Shown one piece after another: positions 37,901 through 54,900 of a stretch of 64,000 nucleotides of DNA. Position numbers and translations under genes: made by a program. Source of the DNA: Pocillopora verrucosa (taxonomy: Eukaryota > Cnidaria > Anthozoa > Scleractinia > Pocilloporidae); contig NC_089313.1 in assembly GCF_036669915.1 (NCBI RefSeq), positions 19,591,768-19,655,767 of the forward strand. The letters are read 5' to 3'. The notes below the pieces were generated by a model. It ran no database searches. It had not been told where the DNA came from and was given only the letters and a program-made list of their open reading frames with translations. How positions within the stretch are numbered: position 1 is the stretch's first letter; each line of letters opens with the position of its first letter.

Positions 37901-40900
37901 AAAACAACCAAACAAACAAAATGACAAAATAATGTTCTTACAGAACCAAACTGCTCTGAACTTCTCTGATATTGCCCTAAACATTGCAAAGTTATCCAAT
38001 CAATAAATAATTCAAATACCTGATGGATTTTCTGACTCAATCTGACTTGGTTCCTCAACCTGACAAAGGCAAAGTAAATAAATTCTTTCAGTGACAAAAA
38101 ATAAACACATTATTACTCCTTGTAAGCCACTATGAAGATATGTCATTTCATTCCATACATGCACAGTACCTTAACAGAATCTCCATCTCCATCTCCATCA
38201 CCAGGTGCATTATCAGCACTTTTTTCATCCTGCTTTTCTTCTGCTGTGTGGTCATCTATACCGTTCAGAGGGACATTTCCAGCACACATTTCAAACGTTG
38301 TTCCTTCTTTACTCTCCCCTGGCTGCTCAGTGGACTCAACTATACTGTCATCTCCCCCCTCAGGATTAGAGGATGCTTCTGTCTCTTCTTTTCCCTTTGG
38401 TGAAGATTCTTTAGTACTGTCATCAAGTTGATCATCAGCTGAAGAGTAAAAAATTCATTACAGTCAGAAAACAGAAAACACACCTCTCAAACATCATTGC
38501 TTGAACGTTGTAATAAAAAACTCCTCTCGAACATTGTCCCTTATAATGTCATAAAAAAAATTTCTAATAGATCACAGCCATTGACAAAGTGTATAATGTC
38601 ATTTGACTAAAAACGTAAAATATTAACTTACCCTGCAGATCAACACCTTCATCCACATCAATGTCAGGTCTATCCACCCCTCCCTCTATCCTACTAATGT
38701 CACTGTGTGCACTCTTTGGTTCCTGACCTTCCACCACAGAGTCTGTTTCATGCTCATGTGAGTTTGATGCCTCAGTGGAGGGTCTATCAAGTTCTTTTTC
38801 ATCTGTTGTTTCAGTTGGTGTAGGTGTTGAAGCTGTTTGAACACCCTCTTCTTCAGGCTGAGAATTTTTCAATTCTTCTTCAGCAGCCTAGAATTTAAAA
38901 AAATAAAGAGATATTACACACTATTTGTAACACATTTAATGAGTTCAAGGTAAAGATTTAAACCCTAATCAGTCCCAATCCAGATACTTCATCAATAATT
39001 GAGCCAAAAAAATTTGCTGGTAACCTTGACCATAAAGCCTGGGGAATCACACAAAAAAATTAACTGTTAATTCCTGCCATCCCTCTTGGATCTATTGACC
39101 AAGATTATTTACTACAGTACAAGTAAATGTGATTCTAGCCAAGAGGATGAACTACCTCTAAAACTGACTTTCTGCATCCAGCACCATACATGTATGTATA
39201 CCAATCACTTTCATCTCATCCTAAACACAGATTATACTCTTCATTGAGTCTTTACATTTTAATGAAATACTCATCCTCAGTTTCAAAATTTAAGGTACAT
39301 ATATAGCTAGTATTCATAGCTAGTTTCCTTCCACAGTAAACAACTCATCATTTCTGTTTACCGCTTGTGCCTCCATCCTTTGAAAGATTACACTTATCAT
39401 CTGACTAAGGGTGGCCTGAGCTGTTCTTTGGTTCGTAAGATTGCGGCTGGCCAAGTAAATATTGTAACAAGTTCTCACAGCCAGAAGGAGGGTGCCCTCG
39501 TGAACCTCACAAGAGTTGGAGGTGACAGCAGTAAGTAAAGCCTACAGGTAAAATACATAGCACACAGTTTTTGTTAACACATGTTTACATAATTAAAAGT
39601 GGAAATTAATAAATAACATGCATGAGAGTACTTGTACATTGTCAAGAACATAAAATTGTTCTAGTCAAAGGTTAGTCAAGATGGAATGTAGTGGCCAATC
39701 ACTGCTAAAGCTTAACACAGTTTTCATAGCAATAAGTGAATAGCTGTATAGCAAATACCCAAATTAATACAAATATTCTTATAGATAGTGAGCACAAGAA
39801 ACTTGGCTTCCAAAGAACACTTTGACTTCAGAATATCTTTGATTGTGATTTGCCAATAAAAACTAGGTATCTTAATCTAAGTTGCAAGAAAATAATGTTT
39901 TCAAAAAATCTTGAATGAAACACAAGTGTGTAAGTCAACTCTCACCTTGATTATCTGAAGCTGGACTCCTTCATCAGTTTGAACTCCAACAAAACAGCCA
40001 CAGATTGTCTCCACTATACGGTCCAAAAGCTTTTTGTTAGGATCAGTACTGTCTGGGATATCACCAGCAAGATGTCCATAGGCAATGAGTTTCTGGTAAA
40101 AAAAAAGATCAAGAATATAGAAAAGACTGTTTATTTTTAAATAATATATCCCTGACATATTCCATATTGAGACCAAAACACATTAGATGATAAATTGCTG
40201 TCACACTGAAAAGGGTTCATGATGCGGGAAAACCTTGCTCTAGGTGACTATTTATTTTTATTTTGATAATCAGTATGCTTGTGATAGAATTGTGTCCTTA
40301 AGACAAGAGTCAGAATCAATTTTAACTAGTTTCAACCTATGCAATGATTATAGCAAAAAAATGACAAGTAACCACTAACAGGCAATGTGCACAAAATACT
40401 GTAAAGGTGACAATACCTGTAGACAGTCAAGAGATGCAACAATAATGCGAGGACACTTTGATTTACAGGCAAGTTCAAACGGAAGGAAATATTTGTCTGC
40501 TTCAATGAAAGGCTGCTTTCCTTTAGGAGGAGGTAGAGCTGATGATGGACTCCCATCACTGAGTACACAAACACAAAAAAATTGTGCTTATTACTAAACA
40601 GGTAATTAGGTACAACTCACACTAGTCAAAGTGAGAGGTACAGTGGCCAAATTATCACTGCACTGGAGTCTAAGTTGAAATTGGTTAGACTGTGATGTGG
40701 TGATGATCTCATTGTACATAAATGTTTTTTCTTATTTTGGTATGATCACAGCAGTATTTGTATACAGTATATATAGTGTGAATTGACTTTTCCATATAAA
40801 GAAAAATTTTGAGTAGTCATAAAGCTGCAGAAAATTAAAGCATAGTCTAGGAGTTTCAAGAAGTATCTTTGTGATTAGTGATTAATAACTACAATATATT

Positions 40901-42389
40901 TCTTCTAACTTTTAAGGTCAATATTATATTCATACAGCAGCTGTTTTCAACTTTTGTATTCACCTCAATATTTTCTAAATAACTTATTGGCACTTTAAAC
41001 CAAACCTTTTAAGTTCCCTGATCAAAAGTTATTTGCTTGTTTCTCCACGATAACAAAAAAATATTACCTTTCATCAGCAATAACAGCTCCTTGAGATTTG
41101 TGAATCTCTTCTAAAAATGAACATACATTTGCTTTCAATATCAACTCTGGTTTACCAACACCAGAACAGATCAGTATCAATAGCATAAATATCTCTCTAA
41201 ATATCAGAAATGTTGTATCCAGTTCTAATTTTCTCAAGAAACCATTTTCATTATCTCCCACAGACATTATGTACAAACATAGAGAGATCTGTGAAAATTA
41301 AGATTCTGGCTGTTTATTCCTTTCCACTTGTACTTGCCATGAAGAGGAAATTGTCTACACAGTGATAGAAAACCATCTAATGCAACATGTAATTCAATCA
41401 ACATCTTTCTTTGTTACTAAGTTTATATACAGCCCCTTTGGAAAAACACCAAAACCAAAATTTTTCTACTCATGATCTTTAAAATTGGTGTTAAGATTCA
41501 ACATATTAAGCTTTTTCTGTCACCCATTATCTCACTTCATAATCATGAGTCTACTGCTCAGTGTAAAATAATTATAAGAAAATATTTTTCGTCTATCATA
41601 ATTTGCATGAATGTCCACCTGACCATACGCACAAAATAACATAATTTCACCTGATTCAAATTAAACGGTAATAGTGAACTGAACGTTATTTGCTTTAAAA
41701 TTGATGACAAGTACATTTCAAACAGCAATAATAGGTAGCCTTTACGATCGATATTGATCTTTTTCTGTTCCGTCTGCATTTTAGCAAAGATTTAGCCTCC
41801 CCAAAGTAAGCAATTCATTTTAAAATTTTCTCATATGAAAATTAATTGCAAAGTTAGGTGGACTAAACATATTTAAGCAAAATATGTGTATTTCTAGAAC
41901 CAAGAACGATCAGAGCGTGACGAGAAATTCACCTTCCTACCATTAAATGAACGTTGATCGACTAAGGGTGATAAGATCGCTCTTTACGTCTAACGAAAAC
42001 GTCAGTTTACACAGGATGACCCGACAGATCTCTCGTTAATTGGAAAATTGACATGGGACAAGAAAAATTCAACTGCAAATGTGGCATCCGTTACTCACAC
42101 TTGTTTTCGAAAGAAGAATTTCTTGCACTTAAATTTAACCACACACGTTAGAAAACAGTTTAGTAAACTTGTTCCGCAGACAAGGTTACGTCGAATCTAC
42201 GAAGTAAGCTTCACGCTGAAACAAGACTTTCTAATTGGACAGCATTTTCATCTGTCATTCCTTACCTAACGCAACCTCGCACGCTTTTTTAAGCTGCTGG
42301 TGATAGGATTTTTTCGTCTCCTTGTCGTTTAGTATCTTCTCCAGAGCCCGTGTCAGGAACATATTTTGAGTCTTAGCGTTCTCGTACAT
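22972..42389 (-). CDS. ARFGEF: ARFGEF1/2-type brefeldin A-inhibited ARF guanine nucleotide exchange factor (BIG), 40 exons
   Basis: Activates class I ARF GTPases at the trans-Golgi/endosome by GDP-GTP exchange. Exons (high to low): 42389-42266, 41110-41068, 40558-40417, 40092-39946, 39541-39362, 38887-38632, 38438-38170, 38059-38020, 37845-37530, 37071-36837, 36368-36269, 36081-35948, 35326-35206, 34702-34459, 34242-34131, 33986-33952, 33753-33589, 32869-32785, 32070-31905, 31729-31578, 31440-31312, 31129-30971, 30710-30572, 30408-30333, 30242-30202, 29842-29673, 29296-29145, 29020-28860, 28697-28537, 28183-28053, 27844-27706, 27533-27398, 27006-26759, 26539-26482, 26066-25917, 25354-25215, 24773-24581, 24066-23928, 23678-23561, 23115-22972. 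They total 1950 codons including TGA (human BIGs about 1785-1850). Start [20 protein letters not shown] matches the family. DCB domain is about 1-210, an acidic Ser/Thr linker about 213-505, HUS with NYDCD at 628-632, Sec7 about 765-955 with [12 protein letters not shown] (glutamic finger E867), then HDS repeats. One ancestral gene probably represents both vertebrate paralogues. Confidence 0.96.
33110..33325. mobile_element. TTAA-flanked MITE, copy 2 (ARFGEF intron)
   Basis: About 216 bp in the ARFGEF intron 32870-33588. It begins TTAACCCTTT and ends AAAAGGGTTAA, so both TTAA sites are intact. It shares CATGAGTGACC, GACAGAATTTCTC, AAGTGATGA, AAGAATTGTA and GACAGTAGGAAG-like blocks with the copies at 12388 and 42960, in the same orientation. 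Non-coding. Confidence 0.8.
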
Positions 42390-42541
42390 GGTGTGGTTTT
42401 AGAACTACCCTCGGAGGCGATATCCTGTTTCTTTGTATTTCTTACAATGAAGAAACGACCATAGCTTTTTGGAAACAAACAAAACAAGTTGGTATCAAGT
42501 CATCTCAGCCGCCATTTTGCTCTAAGAGTTGTAGTCACGTG
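42390..42541 (-). promoter_or_regulatory. ARFGEF promoter with YY1-like motif and E-box
   Basis: GCCGCCATTTTG at 42508-42519 matches the YY1 consensus and lies about 120 bases upstream of the ARFGEF ATG. CACGTG is at 42536-42541. YY1 motifs near the start site are typical of TATA-less housekeeping promoters. No TATA box is visible. Confidence 0.45.
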
Positions 42542-42959
42542 AGAGCTCGAGGCTGACGTAGCAGCCCCAGTCTTCTGCGGAAGTTGTGAACGGAACATCT
42601 TGACACGCAAACACTAAAACGTGTCGGGGGACTTCACAATAATGTAATTGACAATGCCTCGGAACAGTATTCCTGAGATATTTTTAGCGTCAAATTTAGT
42701 GGCTAGATTACTCAACCTGACCTGAATTGGTCAGATATTGTTTGGCCATTATATGCTTGTTGGTTCCTGATACCATCAATTTTTCCTTAGCTATATATTT
42801 TTTTATTGCTTTTTTATTCTTTGCTGGCCAGACCTGTAATTCAGTTATTTACACTGCACGCGGTCTTAATAACACGTCTACACATCCACATATAGAAGAA
42901 ATATTTTAATATTTCTTAAAGAGCGTCTTTTTCTAAATGGTAAAAGACTTGGGAGAGTA
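42542..42959. other. Upstream spacer of ARFGEF
   Basis: No gene recognised. GC content falls back to AT-rich intergenic composition after about 42620. Confidence 0.4.
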
Positions 42960-43164
42960 TTAACCTCTAACTCCCAAAGTGACCAAAGCAGAATTTCTCC
43001 CTACAACATCAACACGATATCAAGCAGACAAGTGATGAGAATGAAGACAAATATAAATTAAGGGATTATTAGTTGATCCAATACCAAATACTTAGAACTA
43101 ACATTATAAGAATTGTACGGAAGACAGTAAGGAGAATTACTAAATAGTCGGTGTAAAAGGGTAA
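42960..43164. mobile_element. TTAA-flanked MITE, copy 3
   Basis: About 205 bp upstream of ARFGEF. It begins TTAACCTCTAACTCCCAAAG and ends GTAAAAGGGTAA. It is the most diverged of the three copies but shares GTGACCAAAGCAGAATTTCTC, CAAGTGATGAGAATGAA, ACATTATAAGAATTGTA and GACAGTAAGGAGAATTAC. Same orientation as the others. Confidence 0.75.
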
Positions 43165-44181
43165 GGCACCGGTGATATGAATGACATTTCGGAAGGGGAG
43201 TACTAGACCAGTGCCCAGTAACATTCGTCACAATTTCTTTAAAAAAAAAAGGGAGTTTACACCAGATTAAGTCAGATACCAACTGAGTTTTGAAGATCAG
43301 GTCACATGGCGATGAGCCAATCCAATCTGCCAATCACTGTCTTAATTAAGGAACAAAGCCATTCTACTTCATGTTTTAACCAAGTCACCGGTTAGACCGA
43401 CAACTACGCATCAAACCTACGTTAGTAGTTATAACACATTAAACATGTTCTTTGCTTTCTTTTCGTTTTGTTTCTTGTTTGTTTGTTCATTTTTTTTGGT
43501 TATTTTGATTCGGATGGTAACATTCGGACTATTTTGTCCGAACACCGTTTGCCTTTTACCCCAACATGTTCACGACTTTGATCAGGGTCAAACGTAAGGC
43601 AGCATTGAGGATGACGACGGCCTGAATGTAGAGGAACTAAACTCGATACGTGAACGATGCAAGTTCCCTTGAAAAAGGTAACCTATGAGAATACGAAGAA
43701 TACTGTATAAACAAAAATAAAGTAATTTTATTTTCCCATTTCTTCCTCTATTATACATATTTGAGAGGCAACAATAAATCGAGTATTTCTAGCCGCCATT
43801 TGCAGCCTGGTCAATTCTTCCACGTGTAGGCAGCAATATACTGCTCAATCAACATCTAATAATTTTCAGCCATTATTTTTTGGACTGATTTGTTTGTTAT
43901 CATTCATGTTGTTGCCAAAGGAGCAATTCAAAACATTTTATTTCTTAAGTGGTGACTTGCGAAACTATTTTTAACTTGAAGAAGCACTCGAAGTATTAGC
44001 TCCGTAAGAAAAAAAAAGTATGAAAGAGCCAATAATGACCCAACAGGAAGAAGAGATGAGCGAGGAAGGAGAATATTTAAAGATACTGCAAAAGAAACAC
44101 GTGGAAAGAAAGGAGGGTAGAATTTATCAGGATACGTAAAACCTAATTTCATCTGTCGTAGCAGGCGTAAAAACACTATTG
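43165..44181. other. Spacer and 3' UTR of the CFAD-like protease
   Basis: The protease stop is at 44182-44184. A minus-strand AATAAA at 43727-43732 would give a 3' UTR of about 450 bases. Between this and the MITE at 42960 no gene is supported. Confidence 0.45.
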
Positions 44182-49662
<5,481 letters not shown>

Positions 49663-50225
49663 CACCACCACTGGCTGAAATGTTACTTTGACGACAATAG
49701 TGGTGTTGTGCAATCAGCATCTGCTCGTCTGAGTTTGGATACTCGATGCAAGACTCTCTACCATGTTAGGATTATATTCTCTTCGGTCAGCCATGAGCAC
49801 TGATGCTATTTTAAGAAGTGACGAATGTTGTGGCCTCATCGCCTCTTTGACCATTCGTAGGCAATCAGAGAGATAAAGATCAATAGAGAATTTTCTGCTC
49901 AAACTCACACTTGACATTCACTCTTTAGTTTTCCATGACACAAGAAGACCTGTGCCTAGATAAAATTCATATCTGTTCGCATGCTTTGGCTTAATGTCAT
50001 CCAGGACAAGTATAAACGGTTTTGTATTCATCTTACCCAACTGGTGTCCAACAGGTGTTTTGCCGGCTGGTCGAACAGTATAGCCGGCCATGGAGAAGCA
50101 ATTCTCTTCTCTGTTGTTTATCAGATTTTAGAAATATCTTGCTTGCATTAAAACGAAAACACTTTCTTTAGGATGAAAAGAAAATTATTCGCCAATCATT
50201 GAATGTTTTTCATGACGCCTTCTTT

Positions 50226-50258
50226 TTCCGGTTTAGTTCCTTCTTTAGTTACTTCCGG
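50226..50258 (-). promoter_or_regulatory. Paired ETS-like motifs upstream of the protease gene
   Basis: On the minus strand ACCGGAA occurs twice about 25 bases apart (around 50226-50232 and 50251-50258, the latter ACCGGAAGT). This matches the ETS/GABP core and lies about 0.6 kb upstream of the protease ATG, where a non-coding first exon is expected. Suggestive only. Confidence 0.25.
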
Positions 50259-51148
50259 TTTAGTATCAATTCTAAGGGCTGGAGACGCATGCGTACTCAA
50301 TCACACTCGCCTGGAGCCCCACCCTGCCGAAACGTAGATAAATCAATGGAAATGTAGCATAGATTAATTTAATAGAACCAACAACACAATTTTATTTGTC
50401 TTTCTTGTTCACCCACACACCTTTCAGCAACATGATGATCCCCTCTCAGACCCGATAGACAGGCATAAATTGTCCTTTGAAGATGTGAAATAACCAGTTA
50501 GTCACAGAACAGCATAGGGTAGTCATCCGCGTGTAGGGCTCTTAAGTACATTTAATTAGCTGGGTACTGTTCTTAAAAAGTATTTTTAACGGCAAGCTTA
50601 ACTTGTTGGGTGATTACGAAACTTTTGTGATTTTGGCGCAACTCTTTATCACAGAATCACAAACAGGCATGATAGGCACGGCGTAAATACATAATTTAAC
50701 TAACTGCAGTCAATATAAATTTATAGCCACCCTATTTTCCCGACAATTTTAGATTTGCAAAACAACATACAAAAGAACTCATTTGGATACTTTTTCCGGT
50801 AAAAAAATTGATGTCTGTAAACACTCATTATTATTAAGGAAAAGAGCCCAAACAAACCAGATTATCTCGAAGCTAAATCGTACTCACGAGGCAAGAAAAT
50901 TTCCCTTCAATTTTCATAAAACCAAAGCAATCATAGCGGCCAATCAAACAAAGTAAATTATTGCTAAGAATCAACGGCAACTCAAAGTAAAAATATGCAA
51001 ACTGCCTGAAGAGCAGGAAAGCCTCAGTGACCTAATCTTGATTCGCGTAGGTTTTCAATTGATTGGCGTGAGTTTCTAGACTAGTCAAAAAGCAAAAACA
51101 AAGTAAAACTGATGCAGGTCTGGATTATTTTCGACACTCAAATGAGAA
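50259..51148. other. Intergenic spacer and probable 3' UTR of the first CAP gene
   Basis: No coding block. A minus-strand AATAAA lies near 50390 and could end the CAP transcript from 51149. Confidence 0.35.
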
Positions 51149-52978
51149 TTAATCTAGTTTTTTACGGTTTATGTTGTCTCTACTCTTAGCCATTTTGCTT
51201 CTACGGAATATATTTGAGTAGACATCAGGCTTGGCCGCCTCTTTGATCCCAGGCCTCAAGACATTCAGAGACACGCCGTCTCCTACGTTCCCAGGGGGAC
51301 TGTACAGAGCCACCACAAAAATGTCATTGGCCAAGAGTCCCTTACGTAGAGCACAGCCCATTCCAAAGGACTGTGAGCCTTTCCAAACCAACTGGGTGAA
51401 GGAGCTAGTTCCATCTTGAATGTGAGGGTAGTTATAACTATAGTTTTTGCTTTGCTGAGGAGAAAGAAAAAACCGATGAGTCACTTAACCGAAATGATCA
51501 CCTAGGTGAACTTTAAGGCACCAATCTGTATCTCGCTATACTCAAGTATTATCATGCTCTTCAATCTGGAGCACTCTCCCTTAATCCGAAATATCCCTTA
51601 TATCTGTTACCTCCATTGCGGGGACACTTTTCTTTTCCTCAAACTCGAGGGTGTCCCCTGAAGGTACAGTAGCGCTATTATTCAACACGCATGAAGCGTA
51701 CCTGGTACCAGTTATCGGTTGCTTTCATGGCTGCAGTCGAGTCGCATCCAAATTGTACACCGAGGAATCGTTCCACATTCTCTCCCAGACTCTCCTCATC
51801 AGGCACCTCAAATCTCTTGGAGTTATCCTTACTGAATTGCTGCACCATTTGATAAGCTATCTTATTGGCCTGCGATGACAGCCTGTCTGACCACCTTAGT
51901 GCAGGGTCGTGGTGATACTTGCGATAGCGATTATGGGTGCTTAGAGCTGTTCCTGCAAATTCTATGGGGTTACCTTGAAACAGGGAAAGGAGGACAGAAC
52001 GGACTAACTTCGCCAAGATGTCTTCGAAATACATGAATACATTAGCCCGGATGCTGAATAACGCAATCTACAGACTAAACTAGTCCTGAAAAACTTGGGG
52101 TCGCATAGCTTTTGCTTAAGAACACCCTGTGATTGTTTTTGAAAACTTGCGCCATCCCCAGCCAATAAGAAACCAAACGAAATTCATTTCTTAATTGGTC
52201 TCTCACTATTATTCGCGCTACATGTAAGATACTTTTACGTACTTAGTGATCCCCTTTGATCCTAACGTTTTTCTGATTTGCCTTTTAATCGCAAAGTGGT
52301 CTTAACAGCAGTGTTTTGAACACTAACCGATCTTAATAGCGTCCGGTCTAAGCACAAATCCCTGAACTCTGTGGATCTGTTCATCGTCAGACTCAGGAAC
52401 GAGCGGCCCAATAACAGTTTTACCACTACTTCCAAGGATCACTGTCACGAGAACACAGAGAAATAATCATGTTCTGTCTCATCAAAAAACCGAAAAACTT
52501 TGTTTTCAGGAAAACATTGAATTTTACATTACTTCATTCCTTACCAGAGTAATGATGTCTCTTGGGCATATTTTTGCGGTAAACGTAAGCAGTTTGTAAT
52601 TCAATGGATTTCTTAAATGCTTTTGACATCTGGTATTCATTTCTTTCATCTGCAATGCAAAGGGTAAGGAGTCTTACAATGATGAGGCAAAACGCCTTTT
52701 GTGAAGACAGTCATCCACTTTAGTAAGTTATTTGTAATGTAACTGTATTCTTTGTTTGTTCCGCGTCACTCTTTTTTTTTTGTGTGTTCTCTCCCTCTTT
52801 GTTTCACGAAACCATGTGATCACTTCTGTCACTCCATTGAAAACTTCAAGCTTTATTTGAACAAGTACTTGAACATCCAAGATCTTTAGTAGTTTAACAA
52901 AATAAACTAACCTTCGGCTCTCGTAAGGCACAAAGCAGCTTGACAGATCAGTACACTTGTAACTACCATCATCTTCAT
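51149..52978 (-). CDS. Secreted CAP-superfamily protein A
   Basis: Member of the CAP (CRISP/antigen 5/PR-1) superfamily, closest by eye to GAPR-1-like proteins. Exons 52978-52912, 52649-52545, 52441-52328, 51973-51702, 51454-51149 join to 287 codons. A signal peptide (MKMMVVTSVLICQAALCLTR) indicates secretion, unlike GAPR-1. The CAP domain is about residues 101-245: STHNRYRKYHHDPALRWSD, SLGENVERF, SSFTQLVWKG and FVVALYSPPGNV. Of the CAP His-Glu-Glu-His tetrad only the Glu of GEN (E160) is kept; the last His is Ser (S204). A basic tail with IFRRSK follows. Exons 2-3 encode an N-terminal region with no recognised domain. A tandem paralogue lies 1.9 kb upstream on the same strand. Function unknown; CAP proteins bind sterols or lipids, or act in defence or venom. 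Confidence 0.88.
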
Positions 52979-54633
52979 TGCTTAACTTAATGATTTACAT
53001 CTGCTGGTATCAAGTGAAATGAAAAGTACGAATGTGATTTGATTGCACCAAGAAATAACTCTTAACTAGTGCTTTCCTATCTATTAGATAGTTGCGACTA
53101 CAATTCCTTCACCAGCGGTAGGAGTCATCGATAACCTTCAGTTAAGTAGCAGGCACTAAATGATAATCTTACATTTTTACAATACCCACTTTACTATGTC
53201 CAACCGAATATGTAAACAGTTAGCCTCTGCACTCGCTTTAAATGTTAGCCATTGTTACTTCCTGGTTTTCTTTTTTTTTTCTTTTTGAACATAGGTGTAC
53301 TCTAATATTTCACCTTCTCGAGTAGTTTTCTGGTCTATGCGTAAAAGGGGAGAATGGAACTGTTGGTGAGGAATAAGACAAATTTTACGGTTGAACGGAG
53401 AGTACGTCAGGCGTTGTTGCAACCTGGTTTGAAGATAATAATTTTCCTCGGAGATTAACAGGAGTTGACGATAATGGGAAGTTTTGGGACTCTTTGCCGC
53501 AAACATAAGTAATTCTATCGCTTTTCTGCGCAACATTCCCTAAATAAATGGAATAATGTAAGTGCCACAATAGATAGATTATCCGGCAGTTTCTCGTACA
53601 GATCTACAGCAAACTCTTGTAGCTACCGTTGTTTTTAAAGTACTAGAATTCTTAAGCCCAAACATCAGATTTTCTCTGGTCACTGTCCAAGAAACAAACA
53701 ATTTTTTTCCAAACATTGACATCATCTCAATAATTTCATTCTAAAAGTAAAATAGCGAAATAACGTCTAAACAGTGACCTGTTATCAACAAATGACAAGC
53801 TTAAAGATTAAGACAATGTTAACATACTAGACGTCTTTTTTAGGCAGTTACTTTAAGAGGAATGCAAAAGACTAACCTCATTACTCCTATAAGAAATGGC
53901 AATTCACTTTGTTAGTAATGAATGACAAATAACTCAAAAACCTCTGCGAAGTAAATTCAAGGTGTTCGCCATTATGCTGATTATTAAAAATTTATCGACC
54001 GAAAAAACTTTCACTTAACTCCATTCATTGAACATCGTCACGTCATTACTAAACTTAAAAACAGTAAAAAGATGAAAAAGAAGAAATTATTTCCATAGAG
54101 TCTTGAATTGAGATCATTGTAATTAATCAGAGAAAAAATACAAGCATCGTAATACATTTTTTTTACAAGATGTTGCTCCTATCCTTTTTCTTAGGACATT
54201 AAATAGTGTTTATATGCATAACTACTGCTTCAGGCGCTCTCTAGATACTTCTTAATGGTGCTTTGAGAATCAGTGATGCTTTTTTAACTATACCCTTGTG
54301 AGGAACAGCGGCAGGTGGGCAAAAATAAAAAAATACATCCTCCATGACAAAAAAAAAATTGCGAAGAAAATATCGTTAAATTTAATTAAATTTGAGAAAG
54401 AATTAAGTAGGCGTATCATTTTGTCAGGGTCATCGATTATCCGCTTTCTTTCAATTAGATTTCCCGCAGACATTATTGATTATCTACTTAAGCCGTGGTG
54501 TTTTGTAATGATTGCAGCAGTGTTGACTGTCTGTATATTCACGACAAAGGACAATCATTCCATTCAATCGGAACTTGAAAATGGTAAGTTCACTAGACAT
54601 TTAAGAAATCTGCCAACGATGAACTGATTTTTC
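52979..54633. other. Spacer between the two CAP genes
   Basis: No supported gene. Two short open frames here (53255-53536 on the minus strand and 54298-54627 on the plus strand) lack splice partners and family resemblance. AT-rich. Confidence 0.4.
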
Positions 54634-54639
54634 TTTATT
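54634..54639 (-). terminator. Candidate polyadenylation signal of CAP protein B
   Basis: AATAAA on the minus strand, about 260 bases after the stop at 54901. Confidence 0.4.
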
Positions 54640-54900
54640 AACTCCTAAAACTTGCTTGCTGACCAATTCCACATCCTCGTTTCACGGGTTATCTTGTATT
54701 CGCCTGCGTGAATAAATGCTGTGTTGATCACCGTGGTTGATCAAGAAACGAAACACTTCAGAGCCATTTCACAACGGACATATACAGTACTATACGGGGA
54801 TGTGTTCTCATAAGGGAGTTACTCTGTGCGCATGCGCAAACGGCGTTCTTCCTACCATAGCTTTTTCAGGGGCGGAGGGAAGGGAAAAAGGAATCAACGT

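Noticed and set aside
53255..53536. 93-codon minus-strand frame starting MLRRKAIELL
   Set aside because: Single exon with a lysine-rich low-complexity end; no homologue recognised and no promoter features. Frames of this length are expected by chance in this much sequence.
54298..54627. 109-codon plus-strand frame with a hydrophobic segment
   Set aside because: No splice-consistent continuation, no recognised family; overlaps the predicted 3' end of CAP gene B.
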